Source: Acidocella aquatica
GTDB taxonomy: Bacteria > Pseudomonadota > Alphaproteobacteria > Acetobacterales > Acetobacteraceae
Assembly: GCF_030160635.1 (NCBI RefSeq)
Contig: NZ_BSOS01000067.1
Location: forward strand, 248,001-312,000
Length of the DNA stretch: 64,000 nucleotides
Reading direction: 5' to 3'
The translations under genes and the position numbers were made by a program. Shown here piece after piece: positions 36,686 to 44,610 of the stretch. The stretch's first letter is position 1; each line of letters opens with the position of its first letter. The notes under the pieces are model-generated. The model was not told where the DNA came from. It worked only from the letters and a program-made list of their open reading frames with translations, and made no database searches.

Positions 36686-38554
36686 ATGACCCGTAATGCC
36701 GCCCGTGCCAACCCCCATCTTGCTCCCACCCCCGGCGCCCCGAAGGCGCCGCGTGATTCCTGGGCCACCCTGCGCTCGCTGCTGCCGTATTTATGGCCGA
36801 AGCATGAGTTCGGCCTGCGCCTGAGGCTGGTGCTGGCCAGCATCGCGATGGTGCTGGCCAAGGTGGCGACCGTTTATGTGCCCATCCTCTACGGCCATGC
36901 GGTGGACCGGCTGGCGCACGGCGCCAATGCCATTGTGGTGCCCGCCGCGCTGATCGTGGGTTATGCGCTGGTGCGCGTCGCCGCGGCCGGGTTTGGCGAG
37001 TTGCGCGACGCGATTTTCGCCGCGGTGCAGATGCGCGCCTCGCGCGTGGTGGCGCGCCAGACTTTTGAGCATCTGCATGGCCTCTCCATGCGCTTCCACC
37101 TGGACCGCCAGACCGGCGGGCTCTCGGGCATTATTCTGCGCGGCACGCTGGGGATCCAGAACGTGTTGCGGCTGGCCACGTTCAACGTGTTGCCCACCAT
37201 CATCGAGCTGGTGCTGACGGTTGGCATCCTTTGGCACTTGTTCAGCTTCTGGTACGCGCTCATCACCTTTGTCGCGGTCGGGTTCTACATGGCGTTCACC
37301 TTTGGCGTGACCGCGTGGCGCACCAAGTTCCGCCGTATCATGAACGAGACCGATAACGAGGCGCAGACCAAGGCGATCGACAGCCTGCTCAACTTCGAGA
37401 CGGTTAAATATTTCGGCAATGAGGGGCATGAGTCCCGCCGCTATGATGAGAGTCTGGCGCGCTATGAGGCGGCTTCGGTGAAGGCGCAGGTTTCGCTCAA
37501 CGGGCTGAACATCGGCCAGGCGGTGATTATCTCGGCGGCGCTGGGCGTGATGATGCTGATGGCGGCAACCGGCGTTGCGCATCACACCATGACGGTCGGC
37601 CAGTTTGTGCTGGTTAACACCTATCTCATGCAGCTTTATGTGCCGCTTAATTTTCTGGGCTTTGTGTACTGGCAGATCAACCAGGGCATGATCGATATGG
37701 AGCAGATGTTCTCCCTGATGCGGGTGAATTACGAGGTGAGGGACAAACCCGGCGCCATTGAGCTGGCGCCGCAGGGCGCGCCGGTGGAGGTGCGTTTCGA
37801 GGATGTGCATTTCGGCTACAACCCGGATCGCGATATTCTCAAGGGGGTGAGCTTCACGGTGGCGGCGGGCCAGAAAGTGGCCATCGTCGGGCCGACGGGC
37901 TCGGGCAAATCGACCATCTCGCGCCTGTTGTTCCGTTTCTACGACACGGTTTCGGGTTGCGTGCTGGTGGATGGGCATGATGTGCGCGACTACACCCAGC
38001 ACAGCCTGCGCGCGGCCATCGGCGTGGTGCCGCAGGATACGGTGCTCTTTAACGACACGATTTTCTACAACATCGCCTATGGGCGGCCGGGCGCCAGCGT
38101 TGAGGAGATTGAGCAGGCGGCGCGGCTGGCGCAGATCCATGACTTTATCATCACCCTGCCGCAGGGCTATAAAACCAAGGTCGGCGAGCGCGGGTTGAAA
38201 CTTTCGGGCGGCGAGAAACAGCGTGTGGCGATTGCGCGGACGATTTTGAAGAATCCGCGCGTGCTGATCCTCGATGAGGCGACCAGCGCGCTGGATACCG
38301 CGACGGAGCAGGAGATTGGCTCGGCGCTGCGCTCGGTGGCGTATGATCGTACGACGCTGGTGATCGCGCACCGGCTCTCAACCGTGACGGATGCCGATGA
38401 GATATTGGTGTTGCGCGAGGGTGTGATTGTGGAACGCGGCAGCCATGCGGCGCTGCTGGAGGCTGATGGCGTGTATGCCGGCATGTGGGCGGCGCAGCAG
38501 GCGGAGCAGGAAGAGGCCGTGCAGAGCAAAACATTCGACGAAGTTGCGCAATAA
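36686..38554 (+). CDS. Atm1/HMT1-type ABC exporter, half-transporter
   Basis: 622 residues from ATG 36686; ATG 36674 is an alternative. Six membrane helices, then the ATPase with GPTGSGKSTISRLL (Walker A), LKLSGGEKQRVAIARTI (signature) and VLILDEATSAL (Walker B). The membrane part has the NFETVKYFGNEGHE segment typical of Atm1/ABCB7/HMT1 exporters, which move glutathione conjugates or Fe-S precursors from the cytosol. Works as a homodimer in the inner membrane. Confidence 0.9.
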   Translation: MTRNAARANPHLAPTPGAPKAPRDSWATLRSLLPYLWPKHEFGLRLRLVLASIAMVLAKVATVYVPILYGHAVDRLAHGANAIVVPAALIVGYALVRVAAAGFGELRDAIFAAVQMRASRVVARQTFEHLHGLSMRFHLDRQTGGLSGIILRGTLGIQNVLRLATFNVLPTIIELVLTVGILWHLFSFWYALITFVAVGFYMAFTFGVTAWRTKFRRIMNETDNEAQTKAIDSLLNFETVKYFGNEGHESRRYDESLARYEAASVKAQVSLNGLNIGQAVIISAALGVMMLMAATGVAHHTMTVGQFVLVNTYLMQLYVPLNFLGFVYWQINQGMIDMEQMFSLMRVNYEVRDKPGAIELAPQGAPVEVRFEDVHFGYNPDRDILKGVSFTVAAGQKVAIVGPTGSGKSTISRLLFRFYDTVSGCVLVDGHDVRDYTQHSLRAAIGVVPQDTVLFNDTIFYNIAYGRPGASVEEIEQAARLAQIHDFIITLPQGYKTKVGERGLKLSGGEKQRVAIARTILKNPRVLILDEATSALDTATEQEIGSALRSVAYDRTTLVIAHRLSTVTDADEILVLREGVIVERGSHAALLEADGVYAGMWAAQQAEQEEAVQSKTFDEVAQ

Positions 38555-38601
38555 GGGTTTAGCTTGGTAACGGGGCAGGAATCACCAGATAGAAGGCCCG
38601 G

Positions 38602-38871
38602 ATGGAAAATATGATGAATGAGACACAATCCCCGCCAGAGCGCGATCTGAGCCATGCTGGTTCTGTCGTGGACAAGGCGATTGAGTATATGATGGGCCAG
38701 CAGATCAACTCGCTGGCGGTGGCCTCGGCGCTGCTTGGCGGGGCCATGGGCCTGCTGACGCGCACCTTGCCCGATGATGTGGTGGTGCAGATTCTCCGCC
38801 AGGCGATGGAGAGCGTGGAATCAGGCGAAATGCGCTCCACCGTGGGCAAGGATCACGCTGGCGAGGCTTGA
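38602..38871 (+). CDS. Small conserved-looking protein of unknown function
   Basis: 89 residues. The middle (SLAVASALLGGAMGLLTRTLPDD) is moderately hydrophobic but too polar for a sure membrane helix; the ends are acidic. No family recognised. It lies 47 nt after the ABC exporter and 84 nt before rpmB on the same strand, with codon use like its neighbours, which supports a real gene. Confidence 0.6.
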   Translation: MENMMNETQSPPERDLSHAGSVVDKAIEYMMGQQINSLAVASALLGGAMGLLTRTLPDDVVVQILRQAMESVESGEMRSTVGKDHAGEA

Positions 38872-38955
38872 CCGGGGCGAGGCTTTTAGCCATAACCCGG
38901 CCTGGATTTCGGGCTGGCATCCGCCGGCCCGCTTTGCGTATTTGAGGATTGTACT

Positions 38956-39255
38956 ATGGCCCGCCGTTGTGAACTGACCGGAAAGACCGTGCAAGCTGGC
39001 AATAATGTCAGCCATGCTAACAACAAGACCCGCCGCCGGTTTCTGCCGAACCTGCAGGAAACCTCGCTGTTGTCTGACGTTCTGGGCAATGTCCGGCTGC
39101 GCCTTTCGACCCGGGCGATCCGCACGATTGAGCATAATGGCGGCCTGGATGCGTTTCTGCTGAGCCAGAACGACAGCAAGATGACCACCGAGGGCCTGGC
39201 GCTGAAGCGCCGCCTGGAGCGCGCGACCGCTAAAAAGGCAGCCAAGGCCGCCTAA
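38956..39255 (+). CDS. rpmB: 50S ribosomal protein L28
   Basis: 99 residues. [29 protein letters not shown] and [23 protein letters not shown] are diagnostic of L28 in alphaproteobacteria. Basic C-terminus. Confidence 0.96.
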   Translation: MARRCELTGKTVQAGNNVSHANNKTRRRFLPNLQETSLLSDVLGNVRLRLSTRAIRTIEHNGGLDAFLLSQNDSKMTTEGLALKRRLERATAKKAAKAA

Positions 39256-39288
39256 AGCCGCGCGGCCTGGCAGTGAAGGCTGGGCCGG

Positions 39289-39711
39289 ATGTTGATACAG
39301 GTTACCCCGAAACTCGGGATCAGCGAGGCTGATCTCGAGGAGAGCTTTATTGCCGCCTCCGGCCCTGGGGGGCAGAATGTCAATAAAGTCGCCACCGCGG
39401 TGCAGCTGAGGTTTAATTTATTAAAATGTGAAACGCTGCCGGGCGCCGTGAAGTCGCGCATGAGGGTGCTGGCTGGGCGGCGGCTGAGCAATGATGGGGT
39501 GATTGTGATCACCGCCAACCGGTTTCGCACGCAGTTACAGAACCGGGCGGATGCGCGCGAGCGCCTGTTTGAGATTATCCGCGAGGCCGCGGTGGCGCCG
39601 GTGTTCCGTAAGCCGACGCGGCCGACCAAGGCATCCAAGACGCGCCGGCTGGAGGCGAAAAGCCAGCGCTCGGATACGAAAAAGCTGCGGCGGCGTGGCG
39701 ATGATTTTTAA
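39289..39711 (+). CDS. arfB: Peptidyl-tRNA hydrolase ArfB (stalled-ribosome rescue)
   Basis: 140 residues. The GGQ motif (27-29, in ASGPGGQNVNK) is that of class I release-factor-like proteins, and the C-terminal basic tail (TKASKTRRLEAKSQRS) is the ArfB/YaeJ extension that enters the empty mRNA channel. Rescues ribosomes stalled on non-stop mRNA. Confidence 0.93.
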   Translation: MLIQVTPKLGISEADLEESFIAASGPGGQNVNKVATAVQLRFNLLKCETLPGAVKSRMRVLAGRRLSNDGVIVITANRFRTQLQNRADARERLFEIIREAAVAPVFRKPTRPTKASKTRRLEAKSQRSDTKKLRRRGDDF

Positions 39712-39713
39712 GC

Positions 39714-39763
39714 GCGATCGTTTGAGGCTCGCTCAACCGAGCGAGCCGGAAGCGTGAATCGCC
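39714..39763. repeat. Intergenic hairpin repeat, module A copy 4
   Basis: Module A directly after arfB. Its central stem is GGCTCGCTC / GAGCGAGCC, perfect; both arms have changed from copy 2 while remaining complementary. Followed by module B at 39778. Confidence 0.85.
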
Positions 39764-39777
39764 TTTAGAAAAATGGG

Positions 39778-39812
39778 TAGCGCCTGATCGCATTTAAAGC
39801 GACCAGGCGCTA
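39778..39812. repeat. Intergenic hairpin repeat, module B copy 2
   Basis: 14-nt arms TAGCGCCTGATCGC / GCGACCAGGCGCTA (one A-C mismatch) around a 7-nt loop. Same plan as 1731 and 61343. It lies between convergent arfB and the outer-membrane protein gene. Confidence 0.82.
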
Positions 39813-39823
39813 GGGCGGCGGGG

Positions 39824-41257
39824 TTAGAACCGTATCGGCACCTCAAACAAAATTTTGGCAACCGGGGCATTGGGGCCAGCGCCTATGCCGACGCCGATGT
39901 TGAAATTGGTGCGGGCGTTGATGGCGTAGCCCAGCCCAAAGTTGAAGGTCCCAAAATCATACGCGGAACCGGGGATGGAGCGGTTGCTCACCGAGGAGCC
40001 GAACACATGCTCCTGCTGGTAACTTAAGGTCATCGAGGCCTTGTCATTCAGCGCGAAGCCCATGCCGAATGTTGCCGCGACTGCGCTGCCGGGTTGCAGA
40101 TTTTCGCGCACGGATACGCCGGAGCTGCCGAGAATATTAAAAGTCCGGCTGAAATTATAGATGTATTGCAGATTCCCGAATAACACGCCGGGAGCGGTTG
40201 GGTAGAAAATGGTGACGCTGGGTTCAAGCGAATAAAAGCCGGTGCCTGTCGGGAGTTTTTTTTGGATGCCGCCGAGGAAACTTCCGCCGCTATCATACAC
40301 TGTGTAAATTGGAACCGAGTAGGGGCTTACGCCGGTGGCGGTTTTGAAGGTGAGGTTGCCTACGAAAACCGGCCATCCGTCATTGCCGCTGTTGAACTGG
40401 TAGGAGCCGCCAAGCTGAATATCGCCGATATTCACATTGTTCGCGCTGGTGTTGAGCGGCTGCGCATTTGGCCCCACTGCCTGGGCCGTGAAGGTTCCGT
40501 AGCCGGCCACGAGAGGAATTTTCGCGTTGATCTCCAGCCGGTCTGTGAGGCCATACCGCGCTGTGACGGCGGCGGTGAGAAAATTTTGATCGACACGCGC
40601 AATGAAAATATTGCCGAAGGTGATGCCTGGGATAATGGTGAAACCATTCAACGCCAGTTGATTTTGTGCCCAGTAGTCATATTCGAGCGAGGGATCGATA
40701 ACGAATGTGCCTTTTGGCGTTAGTACGCCACCTGTGTTGGCGAGCACGGTGGATGACTGGAGTATGACCTTTGTTTGTTCCTGCTGGTTTTGTTGTTGCT
40801 GCTGCTGCTGCTCCTCGCCCACTGTTCCGCTGGCGGGCGCTGCTTGCGTAGATGAGGCTGGAGCGGTTGTGGCGCTGTTGGCGGTTGAATCAGCCGCAGG
40901 TTGTGCCTGGCTGGTTGGGCTTGTTCCTGTTCCCCGCAGTTTGGCCATTTGGCTGTCGAGCAGGCGCTGTTGCTGATCCAGCTCAAGTGATTGCTGTTCC
41001 AGCTGGATCTCTTCCTGTTGCAGCTTGGCTTCTTGTGCCGCGATGGCGGCTTGTAGCGTGGCTAAACTCTCAGGCCCGCTCTGCGCCGCCTGGGCATTGC
41101 CACCTGCAGCAACCATAAGGATGAATGCGCCACTGGCGGAGAGTTGTAGGACAGATTTGAGATGGCTGAAAAATTTTATCGTCTTAATTGAAGCGGTTTC
41201 GTCTGGATGAAATTTTTTTACATAATCATTTGAAAAATAATAGGATTTGGCAGCCAT
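39824..41257 (-). CDS. Outer-membrane beta-barrel protein with periplasmic coiled coil (FapF-like candidate)
   Basis: 477 residues. The GGGAGG ribosome site supports ATG 41257. An unusually long N-region precedes the signal (cleavage expected near residue 57, AQA). A Gln/Glu/Leu-rich coiled coil follows (62-107), then a Ser/Thr/Ala/Pro linker with a run of seven Gln (150-156). From about 165 the sequence alternates beta strands and short turns and ends in Phe (PIRF), as outer-membrane barrels do. A coiled coil joined to a barrel is the plan of FapF, which exports Fap amyloid subunits in Pseudomonas. It is divergent to the secreted proteins described next, and the pairing supports that role. 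Homology to FapF is inferred from layout, not from a search. Confidence 0.7.
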   Translation of the reverse strand: MAAKSYYFSNDYVKKFHPDETASIKTIKFFSHLKSVLQLSASGAFILMVAAGGNAQAAQSGPESLATLQAAIAAQEAKLQQEEIQLEQQSLELDQQQRLLDSQMAKLRGTGTSPTSQAQPAADSTANSATTAPASSTQAAPASGTVGEEQQQQQQQNQQEQTKVILQSSTVLANTGGVLTPKGTFVIDPSLEYDYWAQNQLALNGFTIIPGITFGNIFIARVDQNFLTAAVTARYGLTDRLEINAKIPLVAGYGTFTAQAVGPNAQPLNTSANNVNIGDIQLGGSYQFNSGNDGWPVFVGNLTFKTATGVSPYSVPIYTVYDSGGSFLGGIQKKLPTGTGFYSLEPSVTIFYPTAPGVLFGNLQYIYNFSRTFNILGSSGVSVRENLQPGSAVAATFGMGFALNDKASMTLSYQQEHVFGSSVSNRSIPGSAYDFGTFNFGLGYAINARTNFNIGVGIGAGPNAPVAKILFEVPIRF

Positions 41258-41354
41258 TTTAGCGCCTCCCTGATTTTGCGTCTCATATTTATCAGATACA
41301 TACGGTTTGTAAACTATTATTTGGCGTGCGTGCGGGTTTGTGTTTCATTTGAAG

Positions 41355-41367
41355 TGTAAACGTTACA
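41355..41367. promoter_or_regulatory. Candidate activator-binding inverted repeat
   Basis: TGTAA-ACG-TTACA, a perfect 5+5 inverted repeat located 121 bp upstream of the -24 element at 41488. That is the usual distance for enhancer sites of sigma-54 activators. The proposed link to the activator at 44611 is inference. Confidence 0.4.
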
Positions 41368-41487
41368 GTGAAACTTAACAGCTTTACAAGACATGACACA
41401 CAGGCGGCGATGATGAGCGCGCCAGAAATTTTCCTTAATCGTATGAATTTTAAGTAAATCCAATTATCTCACGTTACCTCGGAAACT

Positions 41488-41502
41488 TGGCACGGCGTTT
41501 GC
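41488..41502 (+). promoter_or_regulatory. Sigma-54 (-24/-12) promoter
   Basis: TGGCAC-GGCGT-TTGC, a full match to the core consensus with 10 nt between GG and GC. About 88 nt upstream of the first secreted-protein ATG. The sigma-54 activator gene four genes downstream makes it functionally plausible. Confidence 0.75.
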
Positions 41503-41589
41503 GTAGTGTTGTTCATGGCGAAGTTGCGCAGTCAACCGTCATAAGAGTCCAGGCTTTAATCTTTCACAAATTAAAAACGGAGGGCTATC

Positions 41590-42192
41590 ATGCGTAACAT
41601 TCTTCTCGCGGGTTCGGCTGTATTTCTTCTGTCGGCGGGCATGGCATTTGCTGGTGGCGGCGGTGACGGTGGTGGTTATGGCGGTCATGGCGGCTTGTCC
41701 GTGAATGTGCCCATTGTTAAAAACGCCTTGGTGGGTGGAAATGGCCAGTCGGCAACCACAGGTGGCACGAATGTTAGCGCGAGCCTGACCAACTCCGCCA
41801 ATCCGACCACGACCAATTCGAACAACACGGCCAACTCAAACAACAGCAGTGAATCAGTAGCATTCACCAAAAATCTCAACAATGTTGGCAATGAGACAAT
41901 GGTAAGCACCAACACTGACACGCATATCACCGTTGCCTCGACCAGAAACGAAGGATCGGTCAAGGATATTACGATTGGTGGCGGTGGCGGCGGCGGCTAT
42001 GGCGAAGACCGCAAAGGCGGGTCTGGCGTAACCGTGAGCAGCGGCAGCAACACCATGAACACCGTGAATGGCGGCAACGGCATCAACACCGCCATGCAGA
42101 ACTCCGGTGCGGCATCGTTGCAGCAGAGTTCTGTGGCTCTTGGTTCCGTCGTCAGCGGCAGCAGCGGCGGCACGGGAATCAGCGGCTTCTAA
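41590..42192 (+). CDS. Secreted Asn/Ser/Thr/Gly-rich protein, candidate amyloid subunit
   Basis: 200 residues. Sec signal peptide (1-21, ending FAGGGG), then a Gly-rich segment and a long stretch very rich in Asn, Ser and Thr with few charged residues and no Cys. Near the C-terminus NGINTAMQNSGAASLQQSS resembles curlin-type strand-loop-strand units (N-x-G-x-x-S-x-x-Q) and matches the ends of the two following secreted proteins. Composition, signal and neighbours fit a fibre-forming subunit; no family could be named with certainty. The CGGAGGG ribosome site sits 8 nt upstream, and a sigma-54 promoter and a terminator frame the gene, so it may be the abundantly made component. Confidence 0.65.
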   Translation: MRNILLAGSAVFLLSAGMAFAGGGGDGGGYGGHGGLSVNVPIVKNALVGGNGQSATTGGTNVSASLTNSANPTTTNSNNTANSNNSSESVAFTKNLNNVGNETMVSTNTDTHITVASTRNEGSVKDITIGGGGGGGYGEDRKGGSGVTVSSGSNTMNTVNGGNGINTAMQNSGAASLQQSSVALGSVVSGSSGGTGISGF

Positions 42193-42217
42193 TCTGCGCT
42201 GCAGATCGGTATGTTTG

Positions 42218-42268
42218 GGCTCCGCATTGCGCGATTTGCCGGCGCAATGCGGAGCCAGCATATTTTTA
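42218..42268 (+). terminator. Strong intrinsic terminator after the major secreted protein
   Basis: A perfect 15-bp stem (GGCTCCGCATTGCGC and its complement, 42218-42232 and 42242-42256), 9-nt loop, followed by AGCATATTTTTAATT. It lies inside the presumed operon and would limit expression of downstream genes relative to the first. Confidence 0.8.
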
Positions 42269-42318
42269 ATTGGCGCTTTAGGCGCGTGAGATGTAGGCTA
42301 GTATTATAGGAGCGTCCA

Positions 42319-42672
42319 ATGAACGTGATGACAGCGGCGATATTTACAGTCGCAGCAAGCTGCGCATTGTTTTCAGCTTCTCAACCTGCTTTCGCATCTG
42401 GTTCCGGCGGTCAGGGAGATGCGGCCATCGGCGGTCTTGCGGGCATGGCGGTTTCGAATGCGCAACTCGAAAAACTACGTGGTGGAAGTTTTGTGGTATC
42501 TTCGACAAATGTCGGAATCGACACCGGGAACAGCGCGAACAATACCACCACGGGTAATATCGCCAATACGCAATCCATCAATAATAATACAGGTATAACA
42601 ACAATATTTGAGAATACTGGAAACAATTCATTGTTTCAGAGTAGCACCACGGTGAACATCTCTCTTAAATAA
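42319..42672 (+). CDS. Small secreted protein with double-glycine motif, candidate minor amyloid subunit
   Basis: 117 residues. Signal peptide at 1-27 (AFA). Then VSNAQLEKLRGG (GG at 55-56), which fits the double-glycine leader consensus L-S-x-x-E-L-x-x-I-x-G-G. The remaining 60 residues are Asn/Thr/Ser-rich and end with IFENTGNNSLFQSSTTVNI, related to the ends of the proteins at 41590 and 43430. The next gene encodes a C39 protease, the enzyme type that cuts after GG. TAGGAG ribosome site upstream of ATG 42319, preceded by TAGTATTAT, a possible -10 element for its own promoter. Confidence 0.65.
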   Translation: MNVMTAAIFTVAASCALFSASQPAFASGSGGQGDAAIGGLAGMAVSNAQLEKLRGGSFVVSSTNVGIDTGNSANNTTTGNIANTQSINNNTGITTIFENTGNNSLFQSSTTVNISLK

Positions 42673-42685
42673 AGGACTGCCAGGC

Positions 42686-43402
42686 ATGAGCGTTTTACGC
42701 AGGGCCGGTGTATTTGCAATTTTTGCTGTTTGTTGGGGATGGCTCGGAATATCCGGCGCGCGGGCTGGACAGGTTTTTTTGAACGGGCTCGCGGTAGGTG
42801 GCGGTGATATAGATGTCAACGTGTTGAGCTTTCAGGAGCGGAAATTTAGTACAACGGTTAGACAGGAATATGATTTCTCCTGCGGCTCGGCCGCTCTGGC
42901 GACATTGCTTACTTTTACCTACCACCGGCCTTCGACTGAATCTGGTGTGTTTACGAGCATGTTTGTTAATGGGGACCAGCCGGTTATTGAGAAGCAAGGT
43001 TTTTCGCTGCTGGATATGAAAAATTATCTAAGCAGAATCGGTCTGCCGTCTGGCGGATTCAAGGCATCGTTGGCGAAGCTCGCGGAGATAAGGATGCCTG
43101 CCATTGTTCTGATTAATGAACATGGCTTCCGGCACTTCGTCGTTATCCGCGGTATCCAGGATGGACAGGTTTTATTGGCGGACCCGGCCATTGGTCTGAG
43201 GACCGAATCGGCACATGATTTTCAACAGCAATGGTCTGGAATTTTTTTAATCATTTTAGCGAATGTTCAAGCTGCGCAGGCTAGCTTCAACGGTGAGAGG
43301 GATTGGTCTGGAGAGCCTGGCGCGCCGCTTGATCTTAGCCGCTTTGCGGTCAATCTTTCAACGCTTCAGCAGGTTATGCTTCCAAATCCATATAAATTCT
43401 GA
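42686..43402 (+). CDS. Periplasmic C39-family cysteine protease (FapD-like)
   Basis: 238 residues. N-terminal signal or anchor (1-27). The C39 catalytic residues are Cys66 in EYDFSCGSAALATLL, His150 in GFRHFVVIRG and Asp166 in LADPAIGL. There is no ABC transporter attached, unlike bacteriocin exporters, so the protease acts alone, probably in the periplasm. The same stand-alone C39 protease is FapD in the Pseudomonas Fap operon. Starts 13 nt after the previous gene. Its likely substrates are the double-glycine proteins on either side. Confidence 0.8.
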   Translation: MSVLRRAGVFAIFAVCWGWLGISGARAGQVFLNGLAVGGGDIDVNVLSFQERKFSTTVRQEYDFSCGSAALATLLTFTYHRPSTESGVFTSMFVNGDQPVIEKQGFSLLDMKNYLSRIGLPSGGFKASLAKLAEIRMPAIVLINEHGFRHFVVIRGIQDGQVLLADPAIGLRTESAHDFQQQWSGIFLIILANVQAAQASFNGERDWSGEPGAPLDLSRFAVNLSTLQQVMLPNPYKF

Positions 43403-43429
43403 TGCGTCCAATTAGAGGAGTATCGGTCA

Positions 43430-44074
43430 ATGTCTTTCAACCGTTTTACAAAATGGAGTTCACATACAGTTTTCGTGACGGCGGTTTTGTTCAGCCCGCT
43501 TGCATATGCCGCACCGCCTGTGAGCAGTGCGCCCGATAATAATGAGATCAATTCGCTTCAGCTCGCGGCCTTGCAGCTTCCGTATCAGGCGCTTGGCCAA
43601 ATTCGTGGTGGATTTGATGTGAAGCCGGGGCTCTCCATCAGTTTTGCTTTCCAGCAGGTGGATTATCAGGGGAAAACGGTTATTCAGAGCATTCTGGTGC
43701 CGTTGACCACACTGACCAGCGGCTCTGGCGGGGCAATTGCCAGCGTAACCGGTGGCGGCACGACGACCTTGACGCAGCAGGGGGCGGGTGATCCGACGGT
43801 GATAAATGTTGGCGGCAATACAATTCAGGTGCCGGCCGGCACGTCTTCCATCACCCTTTCATCGAGCATCAATCAGGGGGCCAGCGTTGTTATTTCGTCG
43901 CTGGGTGGAGGTGGTATCAGCAATATCATCTCGAACACCGCGAATAATATGATGTTGAGCCAGGTTACCACCATGAATGTTGAAATTACCGGGATGTCGC
44001 AGTGGTTGGCCCAGCAAGGCTCTGGCCTTGGTGCCGTGGGCGGCGCTTTTGGCAACCTAGGGTTTTCTCGTTGA
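43430..44074 (+). CDS. Secreted protein with double-glycine motif
   Basis: 214 residues. Signal peptide at 1-27 (AYA). LPYQALGQIRGG places GG at 60-61, then FDVKPGLSISFAFQQVDYQGK, a beta-rich start of the mature part. The rest is Gly/Ser/Thr-rich. Near the end ISNTANNMMLSQVTTMNVEI resembles the C-terminal motif of the neighbouring secreted proteins. GAGGAG ribosome site. It is a plausible second substrate of the C39 protease; its precise job (nucleator, chaperone or subunit) is unknown. Confidence 0.62.
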   Translation: MSFNRFTKWSSHTVFVTAVLFSPLAYAAPPVSSAPDNNEINSLQLAALQLPYQALGQIRGGFDVKPGLSISFAFQQVDYQGKTVIQSILVPLTTLTSGSGGAIASVTGGGTTTLTQQGAGDPTVINVGGNTIQVPAGTSSITLSSSINQGASVVISSLGGGGISNIISNTANNMMLSQVTTMNVEITGMSQWLAQQGSGLGAVGGAFGNLGFSR

Positions 44075-44188
44075 CGGGATTACCAGCAGAGGGTATAATA
44101 AGACTTATAAGAATAATAAGTTTGCTGTTCCGGGTTACGTGTTTGGCCGATTGGAATATTTTGCGGTGTTGTGCTCTGTGAGAGTGTC

Positions 44189-44545
44189 ATGAAACAGTTT
44201 TCTGCTTTGCAATTTAGGTTGGCGATTTCGGGAAAACGGCTTTGCGGATGTGTGGCTGTTGTGACTGTTTTATCGGCGGCCGCAATTGTGGTGACGCCCG
44301 GCGTTGGCTACGCCAAAGCTGGGACATCTGATTTTATTTTGCCGGCCGCGGTAACGAATCTGACGGCTCTGCCAGACTCAACGATAGCTGTTATAACCGG
44401 AACCGGGCTGAAGGCTCCATCGATAAATGGAGCAGGCGAACCGCGCGCGACAATTACTCTATGGGATGAACTCCGCCCGGCGGTTCAGCAGAATAGCCTC
44501 AGCAATAGCAATTCCACCATAACGGTGAATGGTGTCGTGCAATAA
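44189..44545 (+). CDS. Small secreted or membrane-attached protein of the amyloid-like locus
   Basis: 118 residues from ATG 44189; an earlier in-frame ATG at 44171 has no ribosome site. A signal-like hydrophobic stretch (about 18-43) includes two Cys (CGC), then a short soluble part ending in QQNSLSNSNSTITVNGVVQ, Asn/Ser-rich like the other locus members. No family recognised. Follows the GG protein after 114 nt that include a weak hairpin around 44103-44121. Confidence 0.5.
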   Translation: MKQFSALQFRLAISGKRLCGCVAVVTVLSAAAIVVTPGVGYAKAGTSDFILPAAVTNLTALPDSTIAVITGTGLKAPSINGAGEPRATITLWDELRPAVQQNSLSNSNSTITVNGVVQ

Positions 44546-44610
44546 TATTTTATATGAATATTTTATATGCTGGGCGTTGGAGCATGGCCGCACTTGAAGC
44601 GATCGTGCTC

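Larger units (their letters stand above)
41258..41589. other. Divergent regulatory region of the amyloid-like locus
   Basis: 332 bp between the outer-membrane gene and the first secreted protein, with lower GC than the flanks. It contains the inverted repeat at 41355 and the -24/-12 promoter at 41488, both oriented or placed to serve the right-hand genes. No equivalent -24/-12 site was found for the leftward gene. Confidence 0.6.

Noticed and set aside
41258-41470. Leftward -24/-12 promoter for the outer-membrane gene.
   Set aside because: No GC-N10-CC arrangement matching the consensus was found on the minus strand.
44138-44165. Possible second sigma-54 promoter before the 44189 gene (TTTGGCC...TTTTGC).
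   Set aside because: GG-to-GC spacing is 16 or 8 nt depending on the choice, not the required 10.
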